From Chryseobacterium bernardetii (GTDB lineage Bacteria; Bacteroidota; Bacteroidia; Flavobacteriales; Weeksellaceae): DNA of 64,000 nucleotides. The notes under the pieces were generated by a model. That model was not told where the DNA came from. It did no database searches and saw only the letters and a list, made by a program, of their open reading frames with translations. The translations under genes were made by a program, and so were the position numbers. Numbering within the stretch: position 1 is the first letter of the stretch; each line of letters opens with the position of its first letter. Positions 46,629 through 55,863 of the stretch are shown in pieces. The stretch is taken from NCBI RefSeq assembly GCF_003815975.1, contig NZ_CP033932.1, forward strand, positions 4,073,501-4,137,500, given 5' to 3'.

Positions 46629-48512
46629 TTACATATCCTGGAACTCTACGTCTTCATTCGTTACTTTCACCAGATATTCAATCCCATCTATTGCTTTGGC
46701 AATGATCTGGTTTCTGGTAATATTGGCCATATTTTCCCAATATGCTCTTCCATAGAAAGAATAATTCTGCGGAACAATTTCTACCTCAACGGTTCTTACA
46801 AAACCTTCTTTAGGTTTGTTGCTGATCATTGTTCCTCTTTTTACCCTTACTTCTCTCAATTCGTCTTTCAGGATCATCCGGCAATAGTTTTTAACGTCTT
46901 CAAGGGAGATAATTTTATCTCTTGTGGTCAAAGCATATTTATAAGCCTGGATGCTGTCTGTGCCTTTTTGTTCTTCTGCCCCGCCCAATGTTTCTGTAAG
47001 CAAAACAACGGTCTGAGACTTTAGCTGGTTGGAAAGTTCTGTTCCCGGACGCATGTGGTTGGCCAATGTACAGTGGGTGATCCAGAAAGAAGCATAGGTA
47101 TGATCTGTTTTTTCTACAGGTTCCATAATAACGTAATTCAGTTCCTGCCTTATGTTCCTCTTGGCATTATTCACTTTCTGAACCATAGATTTCATCTTGT
47201 CTGACATTTCGCTGAGAACTCCTTTTACATTATCTCTGTTTAAAAGGGAAAATGCTGCAATTTCATCCCTTGTCAGCTCCAGAACATTTGCAATCATATC
47301 TACAGCATTTCTGCTGGTAAAACGTTCCATTCCTCCTTTTCTTACGGTGTATAATCCTTTTTTGAGATCATCTGCGGGAGTAAATGGTATTTCGGTATAT
47401 TTTCTTCCGTCTCCATCCTGTACCTCATCTACATATAGGAAATGTTCTCCTTCGTCTGTTACCAGAGGGATATTGTTTCCCATAATATCAAGACTGTACT
47501 CTGTCTTTTTCCAGCCTCTGTTATAGATTGGGAAAGCATTTAATACAAATGAGAAATTATCCAGGATTTCTGCTGAGAATTGTGGCGGAAACTCAAAAGT
47601 AAGCCATAGATAGCGTTTGTTATCCAGATATTTTACAATTTCTTCTTTTCCGGCAAGGAAATCAAGGTTTTGTGGAAGCTGTCCCGGCTCTGAAAACAGG
47701 CTGCTGGAAAGTCCGGTGATCTCAATAAACTTATGACGGTAAATACTTTTAATATCTTCTATCACCTTGCTTCGGATTGACTGTTCTTTAAACATCTGCT
47801 CATAACCATCCTGAGTACTTTCTGTAAGATAACTTAATCCTTCTCTTACAAACAGAGGATTTCCATTACTTGAAACGGTAATATAAGGTAATAGTTTGTA
47901 TACAAAATCCAGATGTTCGAAAGCCGGATTGGAGCAGAATATGCTCATGTATTTTGGGAAATATTCGCTGACATATTTGCTGACATCAACTCCTACTGTA
48001 ATTTTTCTGTAATCTTCAGGCCTGCCATTAAATCTTGCAATCGGAATTTTATTAAATCTGTCATCAATACTATAACAGGTATTTCCTACAAACATTACTG
48101 AAGTGTGTACTTTATTGATTCTTACATTCCCAACCGGTGTAAAAGGAATATTCACTTGTTTATCTGATTCCGATTTTACCGTAGAAGTCATTTGCTTACG
48201 GAAGAAAAACTCCGTATGTTCCAATAGAACTTCAGTTGAATCATAAGGCTGTGTAAAAGCAACCGCATGAGCCGGAATAGGATGGGTATAAATAGATGGA
48301 GTTAAAAGTTTTGCCAGTTTTTCAAGAATCCGGGCATTTACTGTCTGTATTTCATTATTCGCTTTAAAAACTTCTGTACTGAATGCATCAATCAATAGTT
48401 TTACAAACGGATCCAAAGACTGCGGGCTTTTCAATCCCCATACTTTAGTGGCATTCTGAAGCATTCTTGCTTTTACAGATTCTTTGGAATAAATATTTTG
48501 ATCTAGGTTCAT
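46629..48512 (-). CDS. tssF: Type VI secretion baseplate protein TssF
   Basis: 627 residues of the Bacteroidota-type TssF. It has NIYSKESVKARMLQNATKVWG near the N-terminus, GLKSPQSLDPFVKLLIDAFSTEVF and then LTPSIYTHPIPAHAVAFTQP, a conserved TssF N-terminal block, and a gp6-like C-terminus. TssF forms part of the baseplate wedge with TssG and TssK. No TssG or TssK lies beside it. The gene follows tssE by 23 bases. Confidence 0.88.
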   Translation of the reverse strand: MNLDQNIYSKESVKARMLQNATKVWGLKSPQSLDPFVKLLIDAFSTEVFKANNEIQTVNARILEKLAKLLTPSIYTHPIPAHAVAFTQPYDSTEVLLEHTEFFFRKQMTSTVKSESDKQVNIPFTPVGNVRINKVHTSVMFVGNTCYSIDDRFNKIPIARFNGRPEDYRKITVGVDVSKYVSEYFPKYMSIFCSNPAFEHLDFVYKLLPYITVSSNGNPLFVREGLSYLTESTQDGYEQMFKEQSIRSKVIEDIKSIYRHKFIEITGLSSSLFSEPGQLPQNLDFLAGKEEIVKYLDNKRYLWLTFEFPPQFSAEILDNFSFVLNAFPIYNRGWKKTEYSLDIMGNNIPLVTDEGEHFLYVDEVQDGDGRKYTEIPFTPADDLKKGLYTVRKGGMERFTSRNAVDMIANVLELTRDEIAAFSLLNRDNVKGVLSEMSDKMKSMVQKVNNAKRNIRQELNYVIMEPVEKTDHTYASFWITHCTLANHMRPGTELSNQLKSQTVVLLTETLGGAEEQKGTDSIQAYKYALTTRDKIISLEDVKNYCRMILKDELREVRVKRGTMISNKPKEGFVRTVEVEIVPQNYSFYGRAYWENMANITRNQIIAKAIDGIEYLVKVTNEDVEFQDM

Positions 48513-48535
48513 AATTTTTTTCGCTGTTAAAAATA

Positions 48536-48976
48536 TTAATCAATAGACATTGGGCTCAGGAACAGTTCTGTTGAAAAGCTGAAACGTTCTCCTGTTTCCT
48601 CCATTTTGGCATTGATGGCAATTCTTACTTTCTTTTTGATTTCAGTGTGTTCTTTGGTATCGTAACTGTGTTCTACAAATTGGATATGGGCGTCGATCTG
48701 TGGCTGTACAATTCTTGGTTCATATTCCTGGATCTGTCTTCTGAGGCTTTTAATAAAAACATTTTCCCAGATAGCACTGGTCACCCCATTATCGAATTCC
48801 AGGTTCCAAACATCATTTCCGTAGTTTTCATCGTATCTGTTCTCTCCTTTTTTAGTAGTGATCAGGAGCATGATATTGTGTGCAATACTTTCTCCCATAT
48901 CACAGGTATCGATACTTCCCCCTTCTGTCATTAGTGTAGACGGTACAAAGGGCATTCTGTAATTTGGTGTATCCAT
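48536..48976 (-). CDS. tssE: Type VI secretion baseplate gp25-like protein TssE
   Basis: 146 residues of the GPW/gp25 fold: DMGESIAHNIMLLITTKKGENRYDENYG with the conserved GENR..YG, then VTSAIWENVFIKSLRRQIQEYEPRI. It is the sheath-initiating baseplate subunit. A phage gp25 protein would look similar, but the adjacent TssF identifies it as T6SS. It is the first gene of the three-gene unit ending at 45675. Confidence 0.9.
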   Translation of the reverse strand: MDTPNYRMPFVPSTLMTEGGSIDTCDMGESIAHNIMLLITTKKGENRYDENYGNDVWNLEFDNGVTSAIWENVFIKSLRRQIQEYEPRIVQPQIDAHIQFVEHSYDTKEHTEIKKKVRIAINAKMEETGERFSFSTELFLSPMSID

Positions 48977-49138
48977 AACTTCTTGTTTTTTACTTCATGG
49001 TTCCGTTTTCATAAAAACGAAATACCAAAATACACATTTTCGTTAAATAATAACCACAATAAATTAAAATTTTATTTAAAATAAAGGGCCTTCAAATTGA
49101 ATTGAGAGCCCTAAAACCATTATCTGCATTATATTACT

Positions 49139-50551
49139 TTATTGATCTTCTTTTCTCCTGTTGATGAAATAGTAGACCGGAAGTCCCAATAATACCAGTA
49201 AAAATCCCGGCCATGTATATTGCTGCTTATATATTAATAAAAGGATACAGAAAACAGTTCCTATCACCAGGTAAATAATTGGAGTTACCGGATACAGCCA
49301 TGTTTTGTAAGGTCTTTCCAAACCAGGCTGCTTAATTCTCAGATAGATAACCCCGAAAACAGTGATCATATAGAACAGAACGATCACAAACGAGATCATA
49401 TCCAAAAGGTTTCCGTACTGACCGCTCAGACATAATAAAGAGGCCCAGATTCCCTGCATCCACAATGCATTTTCAGGGACTTCATTTTTGTTGTTTTTTT
49501 CTGCGGATTTAAAGAACATTCTGTCTTTTGCCATGGTTTGGAAAACTCTTGCTCCTGCTAAGATCAGCCCGTTATCACATCCGAAGGTTGAAATCATCAC
49601 CAGTAAAGCAATAATAATAGTTCCTGCACTACCAAAAATATTTTGCGAGGCTGCTACAGCTACTCTATCGTTGGCAGCAAAGGCAATACTGTCTCTGTCC
49701 AATGCATTTAAATACACGAAATTAACCGCTATATATAAGATCATTACGGCAGACGTTCCATAAATCATTGATTTTACAACATTTTTCTTTGGATTCTCAA
49801 TTTCACCTGAGACAAACGTTACACTTTCCCAGGCTACGGAACTGAAGACCGACCCTACCATTGCAGCAGCAATACCGCCCATTAATGTCATTCCGCTAAT
49901 TGGTTCCCAGCCTTCTTTCAGGAAGTTTCCGCTCAGATCTTTTTTCAGATTACTAAAAGAATCCATTCCCAGGCTGAAATTTTCAGAGAGATGGGAGAAA
50001 TCAACCAAAATAAATCCTGCAGCAATAAGCCCTAATAATGCTATGATTTTAGATCCTGTAAAAATATTCTGCAAAAACTTTCCACTTTCAACGCCTCTTG
50101 TATTGATATAGGTAAGCAGGAGAATAATTGCAATAGCTAAAATTTGTATCCATGTAATTTTAAACTCCCCACTCTGGAAAATGGGTGCAGCATCATTAAG
50201 TGAAGGTATAAGATAAGCTGTAAATTTACCGAAAGCCATTGCTACAGCAGCAATTGTTCCGGTTTGTATCACAGTAAAGAGCCCCCAGCCGTAAAGAAAC
50301 CCCATTTTCCTGCCAAAGATCTCCTTAAGATATGTGTATTGCCCACCAGCCTTTGGAAATAAAGCGGAAAGCTCACCATAACTTATTGCGGCGGCAACCG
50401 TCATGATTCCCGTTATGATCCAGACCACAATAAGCCAGTAACCAGAGCCCAGATTTCGCATCATATCAGCGCTTACAATAAAGATTCCGCTTCCAATCAT
50501 TGATCCCATTACAAGCATAATGGCATCCCATAGTTTCAGTTTTTTATGCAT
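49139..50551 (-). CDS. APC-family amino-acid permease
   Basis: 470 residues from MHKKLKLWDAIMLVMGSMIGSGIF, the first helix of the APC superfamily. About twelve membrane helices are present, with the conserved GSMIGSGIF and SYGELSALFPKAGGQYTYL near the N-terminus. It resembles the LAT/YfnA-like subfamily for neutral or cationic amino acids. It has no partner gene in its direction. Substrate cannot be called from sequence. Confidence 0.88.
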   Translation of the reverse strand: MHKKLKLWDAIMLVMGSMIGSGIFIVSADMMRNLGSGYWLIVVWIITGIMTVAAAISYGELSALFPKAGGQYTYLKEIFGRKMGFLYGWGLFTVIQTGTIAAVAMAFGKFTAYLIPSLNDAAPIFQSGEFKITWIQILAIAIILLLTYINTRGVESGKFLQNIFTGSKIIALLGLIAAGFILVDFSHLSENFSLGMDSFSNLKKDLSGNFLKEGWEPISGMTLMGGIAAAMVGSVFSSVAWESVTFVSGEIENPKKNVVKSMIYGTSAVMILYIAVNFVYLNALDRDSIAFAANDRVAVAASQNIFGSAGTIIIALLVMISTFGCDNGLILAGARVFQTMAKDRMFFKSAEKNNKNEVPENALWMQGIWASLLCLSGQYGNLLDMISFVIVLFYMITVFGVIYLRIKQPGLERPYKTWLYPVTPIIYLVIGTVFCILLLIYKQQYTWPGFLLVLLGLPVYYFINRRKEDQ

Positions 50552-50670
50552 AGTCAAGTATAGGGGTCAAATATAAACAAATCTATCTTTCATTTCGAAT
50601 TTTATTAAGATTTTACATAAGTATCCGGTTATTATCAATTTTTATCAATTTATGATTCAATATTAATTAG

Positions 50671-50678
50671 TATTTTTG
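50671..50678 (+). promoter_or_regulatory. -7 element of the DUF4920 gene
   Basis: TATTTTTG fits TAnnTTTG, 15 bases before the ATG at 50694. Confidence 0.6.
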
Positions 50679-50693
50679 GAAAAAATATTAAAC

Positions 50694-51209
50694 ATGAAAT
50701 TTAAAGCTATTCTATTTGCAGTGGCTATAAGTGCTTCTACACTGGCATTTGCTCAAGAAACATCACAAAAGAAATTTTCACCACCGGCAGGAAATGCTTT
50801 GGTAGGCGACATTTATGGGGCGGGAGTTACTGCCAATACAGAATCGAAAGCTATTACAGTAGACAAACTGGGGAAAAAGCTGAAAAAAGAAAATAAAAAG
50901 CTGGAAAATGTAGCCATCAAAGGAAAGGTAGCTGATGTTTGTGAGAAAAAGGGATGCTGGCTGACTATTCAGACTGATGACAACTCACAGTTTTTTGTAA
51001 AAATGAAAGACTATGCCTTCTTTGTTCCAACCGCTTTAAAAGGTAAAAATGTAGTTCTGGAAGGAAATGCTGAAAGAAAAGTAATCTCCGTAGATGAACA
51101 GAAGCATTATGCTGAAGATGCTAAAAAACCTCAATCTGAGATTGATGCTATTACACAGCCTAAGGAAGAAATCAGATTCCTGGCAAGTGGAATCAAAGTA
51201 GTAAACTAA
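50694..51209 (+). CDS. DUF4920 exported protein
   Basis: 171 residues with a signal peptide cleaved around AFAQ. The mature protein contains an OB-like beta-barrel: GKVADVCEKKGCWLTIQ with a Cys pair (CEKKGC) and then FFVKMKDYAFFVP. This is DUF4920, found throughout Bacteroidota and often linked to thiol or copper handling. Its function is unknown. The more upstream ATG at 50676 overlaps the -7 element and is not used. Confidence 0.82.
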   Translation: MKFKAILFAVAISASTLAFAQETSQKKFSPPAGNALVGDIYGAGVTANTESKAITVDKLGKKLKKENKKLENVAIKGKVADVCEKKGCWLTIQTDDNSQFFVKMKDYAFFVPTALKGKNVVLEGNAERKVISVDEQKHYAEDAKKPQSEIDAITQPKEEIRFLASGIKVVN

Positions 51210-51240
51210 GATTTTTCAAGCTTCAATAAAATTTTAAAAT

Positions 51241-51272
51241 CTCTCGCAGATTTTGCAGATTACGCAAATTTT
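51241..51272 (+). repeat. Intergenic repeat CTCTCGCAGATTTTGCAGAT
   Basis: Downstream of the DUF4920 gene, with continuation TACGCAAATTTT. Same family as 11322-11353. Confidence 0.6.
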
Positions 51273-51378
51273 AAAAATTAAGGAAAAGACAATTTACCAT
51301 TTATCATTTCCTAGTTTCTAAAACTAAAATTTTCTACTTTTATTACTCGTTTGATTTTTCTTGTGGAAATACATAAAT

Positions 51379-51415
51379 AACAATTTCGGCAACCCGTTGG
51401 GTTGCCGAAATTGTT
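51379..51415 (-). terminator. Perfect terminator overlapping the carboxypeptidase stop codon
   Basis: 17-bp perfect stem AACAATTTCGGCAACCC / GGGTTGCCGAAATTGTT with a 3-base loop. Its outer bases include part of the TAA of the minus-strand gene at 51414. Confidence 0.85.
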
Positions 51416-52523
51416 AATCTTCTATTGTAAAATCCACTACTGAGTCCAGCTTCGGATATTTATTAACAGAAATAAATTTCTTTCCTGTACAATCTACTTC
51501 CAGCCATCCTTTTCTTTTTTTCACATCCCCTGCTTCCATCACAAAAGGAATGAAAGAAATCTCATCTTTTCCATCCTCTTTCATTTCTCTATACTGAACA
51601 GCAATGTCCAAGATACATTCATGGTTTGTATTCAATCTTACATTTCTATAGATAATATCGTAATGGGTTTCCTTGTTTTCCGGAATCTGCAGATAAGTTT
51701 CCCATCCTGTAATATCTGAGTTCAATTCACTGATTGCTTTCAATGCATAATATAAAGCAATTGTATAATATTTTCTGGTTCCTTTTCTTGTGTAGTCATC
51801 TACAAAATGTCCACCTTCAAATAATATTGTAGGCATTCCTGCTTTTATAAAATTGTCACCGGTAGAAGTCGGATAAAATTCATCAGAATATCTACCAATC
51901 TGGTTAGGGATCATTTCTTTTAAATGAGTATAAACACTTCCGATTACAGCCATACATTTTTTCCTGTTTTCCGTAATGGTACGTTCTACATTTTCAGAAG
52001 GCGCCAGAAAAGAAAGAGTAGCCGGATGAATACCATCTGTAGTAAAAATGGTTCTCTGCTCATGAAGATTTAATGCATAATCATATTTCTTAGAAGCTGC
52101 TGCTTTTTTCAGAAACTTAATCTCTTTACTTGCTTCATTATGAAAATCACGGTTAAGGTCAATATCTGATGCATTCAGCCTTGTCCATCTTTCAGATCCG
52201 TCAGGGTTAAGCATAAAGATAAAGTCCAGTCTGATTTTACTGAATAAATCTTCCTTCATCCCGGGAGCTTTATCAAGACTTGTCAAAAGATCAAGCATGG
52301 CATGTGTGGCATTGGATTCATTTCCGTGCATTTGTGACCAGGCCAATACCTGGATGTTTCCGGTTCCGATGCTTAACTGGTAAATAGGCTTCTCTAAATA
52401 GGATGTACCGATCTCCTGAATATAATCGCTGAGATTCGTCTGTAGGTAAGAAAATAATTTTTCAGGGGAAATATAGCGATTTGAGAAATCGGGAGTTGGA
52501 GAATAGATATGTTCAAAATTCAT
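51414..52523 (-). CDS. M14-family zinc carboxypeptidase
   Basis: 369 residues from MNFEHIYSPTPDF. The open frame extends 17 residues upstream of it, but that part is not family-like. M14 signatures: the HGNE zinc motif in WSQMHGNESNATHAML, RWTRLNASDIDLNRDF, the second zinc His in ALNLHEQR and the catalytic Glu in ILFEGGHF. No signal peptide is visible, so it is probably cytoplasmic and hydrolyses small peptides or N-acyl amino acids. A TAACATTTGTAA site (52582-52593) lies about 60 bases upstream of the start. Confidence 0.88.
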   Translation of the reverse strand: MNFEHIYSPTPDFSNRYISPEKLFSYLQTNLSDYIQEIGTSYLEKPIYQLSIGTGNIQVLAWSQMHGNESNATHAMLDLLTSLDKAPGMKEDLFSKIRLDFIFMLNPDGSERWTRLNASDIDLNRDFHNEASKEIKFLKKAAASKKYDYALNLHEQRTIFTTDGIHPATLSFLAPSENVERTITENRKKCMAVIGSVYTHLKEMIPNQIGRYSDEFYPTSTGDNFIKAGMPTILFEGGHFVDDYTRKGTRKYYTIALYYALKAISELNSDITGWETYLQIPENKETHYDIIYRNVRLNTNHECILDIAVQYREMKEDGKDEISFIPFVMEAGDVKKRKGWLEVDCTGKKFISVNKYPKLDSVVDFTIED

Positions 52524-52581
52524 TGCTGGAAAATAATTTACTGGAATCAAATTTAGCCATTTTAAAGCATACAATAAGCAA

Positions 52582-52593
52582 TAACATTTGTAA
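52582..52593 (+). promoter_or_regulatory. Operator-like dyad near the carboxypeptidase start
   Basis: TAACATTTGTAA, identical to the copy at 53341-53352. It is about 60 bases upstream of the M14 start at 52523, which reads the other way. Confidence 0.6.
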
Positions 52594-53393
52594 ACAGCAT
52601 GAAAACAGGAAAATTTAAAGGAATTTTTGTAAACAGAACGTGGTTTACAAAAGTTAAATGATGCATTTTACTTCCCTTTAATGCATTAACATAAGTAACA
52701 TTGTTAAACAGGCACTATTGACAAAATGTCTGTTGATAAAATTGTGGATTGCGAATAATTTAATAGTTAATAATTAATATGTTTAATTTCAAACAGTTAT
52801 GAAATTTATCTAAATACTATTTTTAAGAATACTTGAAGTAGATAAATGATTATTTTAGGCCAAATGGGTATGTATTTTTTAAACAAATAAAATGTGGAGA
52901 ACATAGTAATAAACATCATTATACAAATGTAAAATACAAAAAATTAGTCCAACCCATCAAAAATTGCAATAAACTTAGCGCTTAAAAGGATACCGAAAGT
53001 TAGCTAGAACTAATTTTATTTATTTAGGAAAGTTTACTCTTAAAATCTATCTAAAAAACTAAAAATAAAGCACGTTTACAGAAGTAATTTACAGTTATAA
53101 ATTAGTGTTGATGTCTATTATATAGTATTATAAGCTATATTATGGCATTTTACTCGCGAATGGTATAAATATTATTGATTAACATTGTAAATAGAATAAA
53201 ATAGAGAATAAGTCATCTAAAATAGCCTTTAAAAGAGTTAAAATTTACATTATTAACCCATTTTTGAAGTTCATTTAACAGAAAAACATTCCTAAGACTA
53301 GATCTTATTCTTGATATAATATATTGGTCACAATAATAACTAACATTTGTAATTTAACCGTAAAATACTATAAAACAACTAATTGAAATTTAT

Positions 53394-53473
53394 TTACATT
53401 TGTATATTCATATTTTTTAAGTTTATTTACATTTGTATTTTGCTTTTGTAAATTATAAAGATTACATTTGTAA
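53394..53473 (+). promoter_or_regulatory. Three helically phased operators before the XRE gene
   Basis: TTACATTTGTA copies begin at 53394, 53427 and 53462 (the last as full TTACATTTGTAA). Spacings of 33 and 35 bases are about three helical turns, so the sites face the same side of DNA. The fourth, at 53341, is 53 bases farther (five turns). Confidence 0.7.
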
Positions 53474-53494
53474 CATAATTAAAGGCTTATTTTT

Positions 53495-54031
53495 ATGAGT
53501 TTAAATGAAAGAATTTCAAAAGTTATAGAGTACTCCCGACTTACCCCATCTGAATTTGCAGATGAGATTGATGTGCAGCGCTCCTCAATTTCGCATATTA
53601 CATCCGGAAGAAATAAACCATCATTAGAGTTTATCATAAAAATAAAATCCCGTTTCCCTGAGCTTCTTTGGGATTGGCTGGTTACGGGTGAAGGCGAAAT
53701 GCTGAAGCCGGAGTTACCGGAAACAAAAGTACAGGAAGAACAGCCTGAAGAAGATCAGGTTAGAACCACACCTCTACCCGACCTTTTTACTATGATAAAT
53801 GAAGATGATGAATTCGGGGCCGATGAAGCAGAACCTGAGCTTCCTGTGGCATCTCCTGGAGAATCGGTTATACCGGCCCAAGATAAGGCTTCAGAAAAAA
53901 TATCGGATTCTCAGCGATTAGGAAATTCACCTGAAGAAATTTTAAGCCAAGTTATTGGAAATCAAACCAATAAAATAAAACGTATTGTTCTGTTCTACGA
54001 AAACGGAAAATTTGAAAGTTTTGAACCGTAA
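53495..54031 (+). CDS. XRE/CI-like HTH transcription regulator
   Basis: 178 residues. Residues 3-65 form an XRE/phage-CI-type helix-turn-helix (RISKVIEYSRLTPSEFADEI and SSISHITSGRNKPSLEFI), ending in LLWDWLVTGEGEML, a signature of this Bacteroidota family. A long acidic, Pro/Glu-rich linker (70-150) connects to a conserved C-terminal strand NKIKRIVLFYENGKFESF. The dyad array upstream suggests it binds these sites and controls itself. A terminator-like hairpin follows at 54176-54196. Confidence 0.85.
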   Translation: MSLNERISKVIEYSRLTPSEFADEIDVQRSSISHITSGRNKPSLEFIIKIKSRFPELLWDWLVTGEGEMLKPELPETKVQEEQPEEDQVRTTPLPDLFTMINEDDEFGADEAEPELPVASPGESVIPAQDKASEKISDSQRLGNSPEEILSQVIGNQTNKIKRIVLFYENGKFESFEP

Positions 54032-54175
54032 ATCTTATCAGTTATATCAATAACAAAAAATTTACTCAGAAATATATTCAGAAGTAAAAACAAAAACTCT
54101 TATAAGTAATCTTAATTTGATACAAAGTTATTAGCAATGGCAAAGGTCAAATACTAAAAGTAAAATTATTAAAAA

Positions 54176-54196
54176 CCTGACCAAGAAAAGGTCAGG
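54176..54196 (+). terminator. Terminator-like hairpin of the XRE gene
   Basis: 7-bp stem CCTGACC / GGTCAGG with loop AAGAAAA, followed by CTAAAAAAT instead of a T run, so the assignment is moderate. Confidence 0.5.
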
Positions 54197-54581
54197 CTAA
54201 AAAATATTTGAAGAAGAAAACTAAAGCTATTTGCTTTATTTATTTTTTAAAATTTGACATTTCCTGAGATACATTTTAATCTCTTTTACTTATTGAATTA
54301 CTGTATCCGGGAATTTTGAAGAATCGGTCTTTGAAGGCTCTTTCAGACAAAAGAATCTGTCACATAATAATGGAGCCGTACCAGTTTTTTTCATGCATTA
54401 GTTTTTTAATCACTTTATCAAATATAAAAATTAAAAATCAAATCTGCAATAAAAATTAGATTATTTTAACGTATAATTAATATTAAACACCAATATGTTT
54501 TTATTTACTAATTCCAGAAATTCTAATCAACTTATAAAATATTTAATAAATAAGGTGTTTTATTAAAATAACTCAAATAAA

Positions 54582-54608
54582 AAGGCCTGCATATTCTGCG
54601 CAGGCCTT
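54582..54608 (-). terminator. Terminator of the proline dehydrogenase gene
   Basis: 9-bp stem AAGGCCTGC / GCAGGCCTT with a 9-base loop, 22 bases from the stop at 54630. Confidence 0.85.
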
Positions 54609-54629
54609 CCTTTGTTTTAGCAACAATTA

Positions 54630-55799
54630 TTATTGTTTTTTTCTTCTTTCCAGCTCTTTTTTGATCAGTCCAAGTTCTCTTCCGGTCTGGCCGGCAACAG
54701 AGGTGTTTTCCTGGGCTCTTCTTGTAAGATAGGGCACAACATCCTTTACAGGCCCATATGGAAGATATTTAGCCACGTTATAGCCTTTATCAGACAAGTA
54801 GAAGGTGATATTATCACTCATTCCGTAAAGTTGTCCGAAATAAACGTGTGGGTTTCCGTTTTCTAAAGATTTGGACTTCATTTTATCCATAATCAGTTCG
54901 GAAGAAATCTCATTGTGTGTCCCAAAGAATGCAGACACTTTATCCAGGTGATTCATTACAAAGTCAATTCCCGCATTATAGTTCTTATCAGAAGCTTCTT
55001 TGGTAGGCTGAATCGGGTCTGCATATCCTTTTTCTGCCGCTCTGGCTCTCTCCTTCTCCATATAAGCTCCACGAACGATCTTATACCCGATAAAATAATT
55101 CTTTTCTCTTGCTCTCTGAAGGTGTGCTTCCATATATTCCAGCCTTCCTGTTCTGTACATCTGGATTGTGTTCCAAACAATAGGTTTCTCCTGGTTATAT
55201 TTCTCCATCATTTCTTCACAAAGCTGGTCTGCAGAATCCTGCATCCAGGTTTCCTCTGCATCTACCATCACTTTTTTATCATTTTCATGACAAAGTGCAC
55301 ATACTTCATCAAATCTTCTTACCACTCTTTCCCATTCTTCTTTTTGGCTGGTAGTAAGCTCTGCTCCTTTTCCAACGGCTTCATAAAGATCAATTCTTCC
55401 GAATGCGGTAGGTTTAAATACAATAAAAGGAATCGCCGGGTTTCCTACTGAAAATCTTACGATATCTTTGATTTCCTTGCATACTGCATCAAAAGTTTCT
55501 TCATCTTCTTTCCCCTCAATGGAATAATCGAAAATACTTCCAACTCCTCTCCTGAAAAGCTGTTTTACTACCTTCATACTTTCCTCGCGGGTTTCTCCGC
55601 CACAGAACTGCTCAAACAAAGTGTTTTTTACAATTCCGGTAACAAACGGAAAGTTGTTGTGTACTGTAAAATTCAGAACGGATGTTCCAAGGCTGGTAAG
55701 AGCGGGCTGTTCAATCATTTTAAACATCCAGTAAGCCTTTCTCAACTGTGCATCTGTCTTGTCTGCAAATGCAACTTTAGTATCATTAAAAATGGGCAT
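54630..55799 (-). CDS. Proline dehydrogenase
   Basis: 389 residues, a monofunctional PRODH of the PutA N-terminal domain type. Typical segments are VMVDAEETWMQDSADQL, NTIQMYRTGRLEYM, YKIVRGAYMEKERARA (FAD and substrate contacts), FFGTHNEISSEL and a C-terminal PYGPVKDVVPYLTRRAQEN. It oxidises proline to pyrroline-5-carboxylate and passes electrons to the quinone pool; the following dehydrogenase is not in the window. It is a single gene. Confidence 0.92.
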   Translation of the reverse strand: MPIFNDTKVAFADKTDAQLRKAYWMFKMIEQPALTSLGTSVLNFTVHNNFPFVTGIVKNTLFEQFCGGETREESMKVVKQLFRRGVGSIFDYSIEGKEDEETFDAVCKEIKDIVRFSVGNPAIPFIVFKPTAFGRIDLYEAVGKGAELTTSQKEEWERVVRRFDEVCALCHENDKKVMVDAEETWMQDSADQLCEEMMEKYNQEKPIVWNTIQMYRTGRLEYMEAHLQRAREKNYFIGYKIVRGAYMEKERARAAEKGYADPIQPTKEASDKNYNAGIDFVMNHLDKVSAFFGTHNEISSELIMDKMKSKSLENGNPHVYFGQLYGMSDNITFYLSDKGYNVAKYLPYGPVKDVVPYLTRRAQENTSVAGQTGRELGLIKKELERRKKQ

Positions 55800-55863
55800 T
55801 CCTATTTATTAAATTTAGTTACGCAAAGGTAATAATAACCTGAGTTTATTTAAAGAATTTTTA

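Larger units (their letters stand above)
52575..53494. promoter_or_regulatory. 920-bp AT-rich intergenic region with six operator-like dyads
   Basis: No gene is supported here. Copies of ACATTTGTA occur at 52584-52592, 52922-52930 (reverse), 53343-53351, 53396-53404, 53429-53437 and 53464-53472. Most sit in the dyad TTACATTTGTAA or TAACATTTGTAA. The last three lie 33 and 35 bases apart, just before the XRE gene start. An additional inverted pair TTTTGTAAAC / GTTTACAAAA lies at 52625-52652, and near matches occur at 52697, 53180 and 53246. Confidence 0.75.
54032..54629. other. Intergenic stretch after the XRE gene
   Basis: 598 bases between convergent genes. It holds a hairpin CCTGACC / GGTCAGG at 54176-54196 and a terminator at 54582-54608. 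A 34-residue minus-strand frame (54290-54394, MKKTGTAPLLCDRFF...) is present, but without support for translation. Confidence 0.5.

Noticed and set aside
52575..53494. AT-rich 920-bp gap as a replication origin or prophage attachment region
   Set aside because: No DnaA-box cluster, integrase or tRNA is present; the repeated dyads fit repressor binding better.
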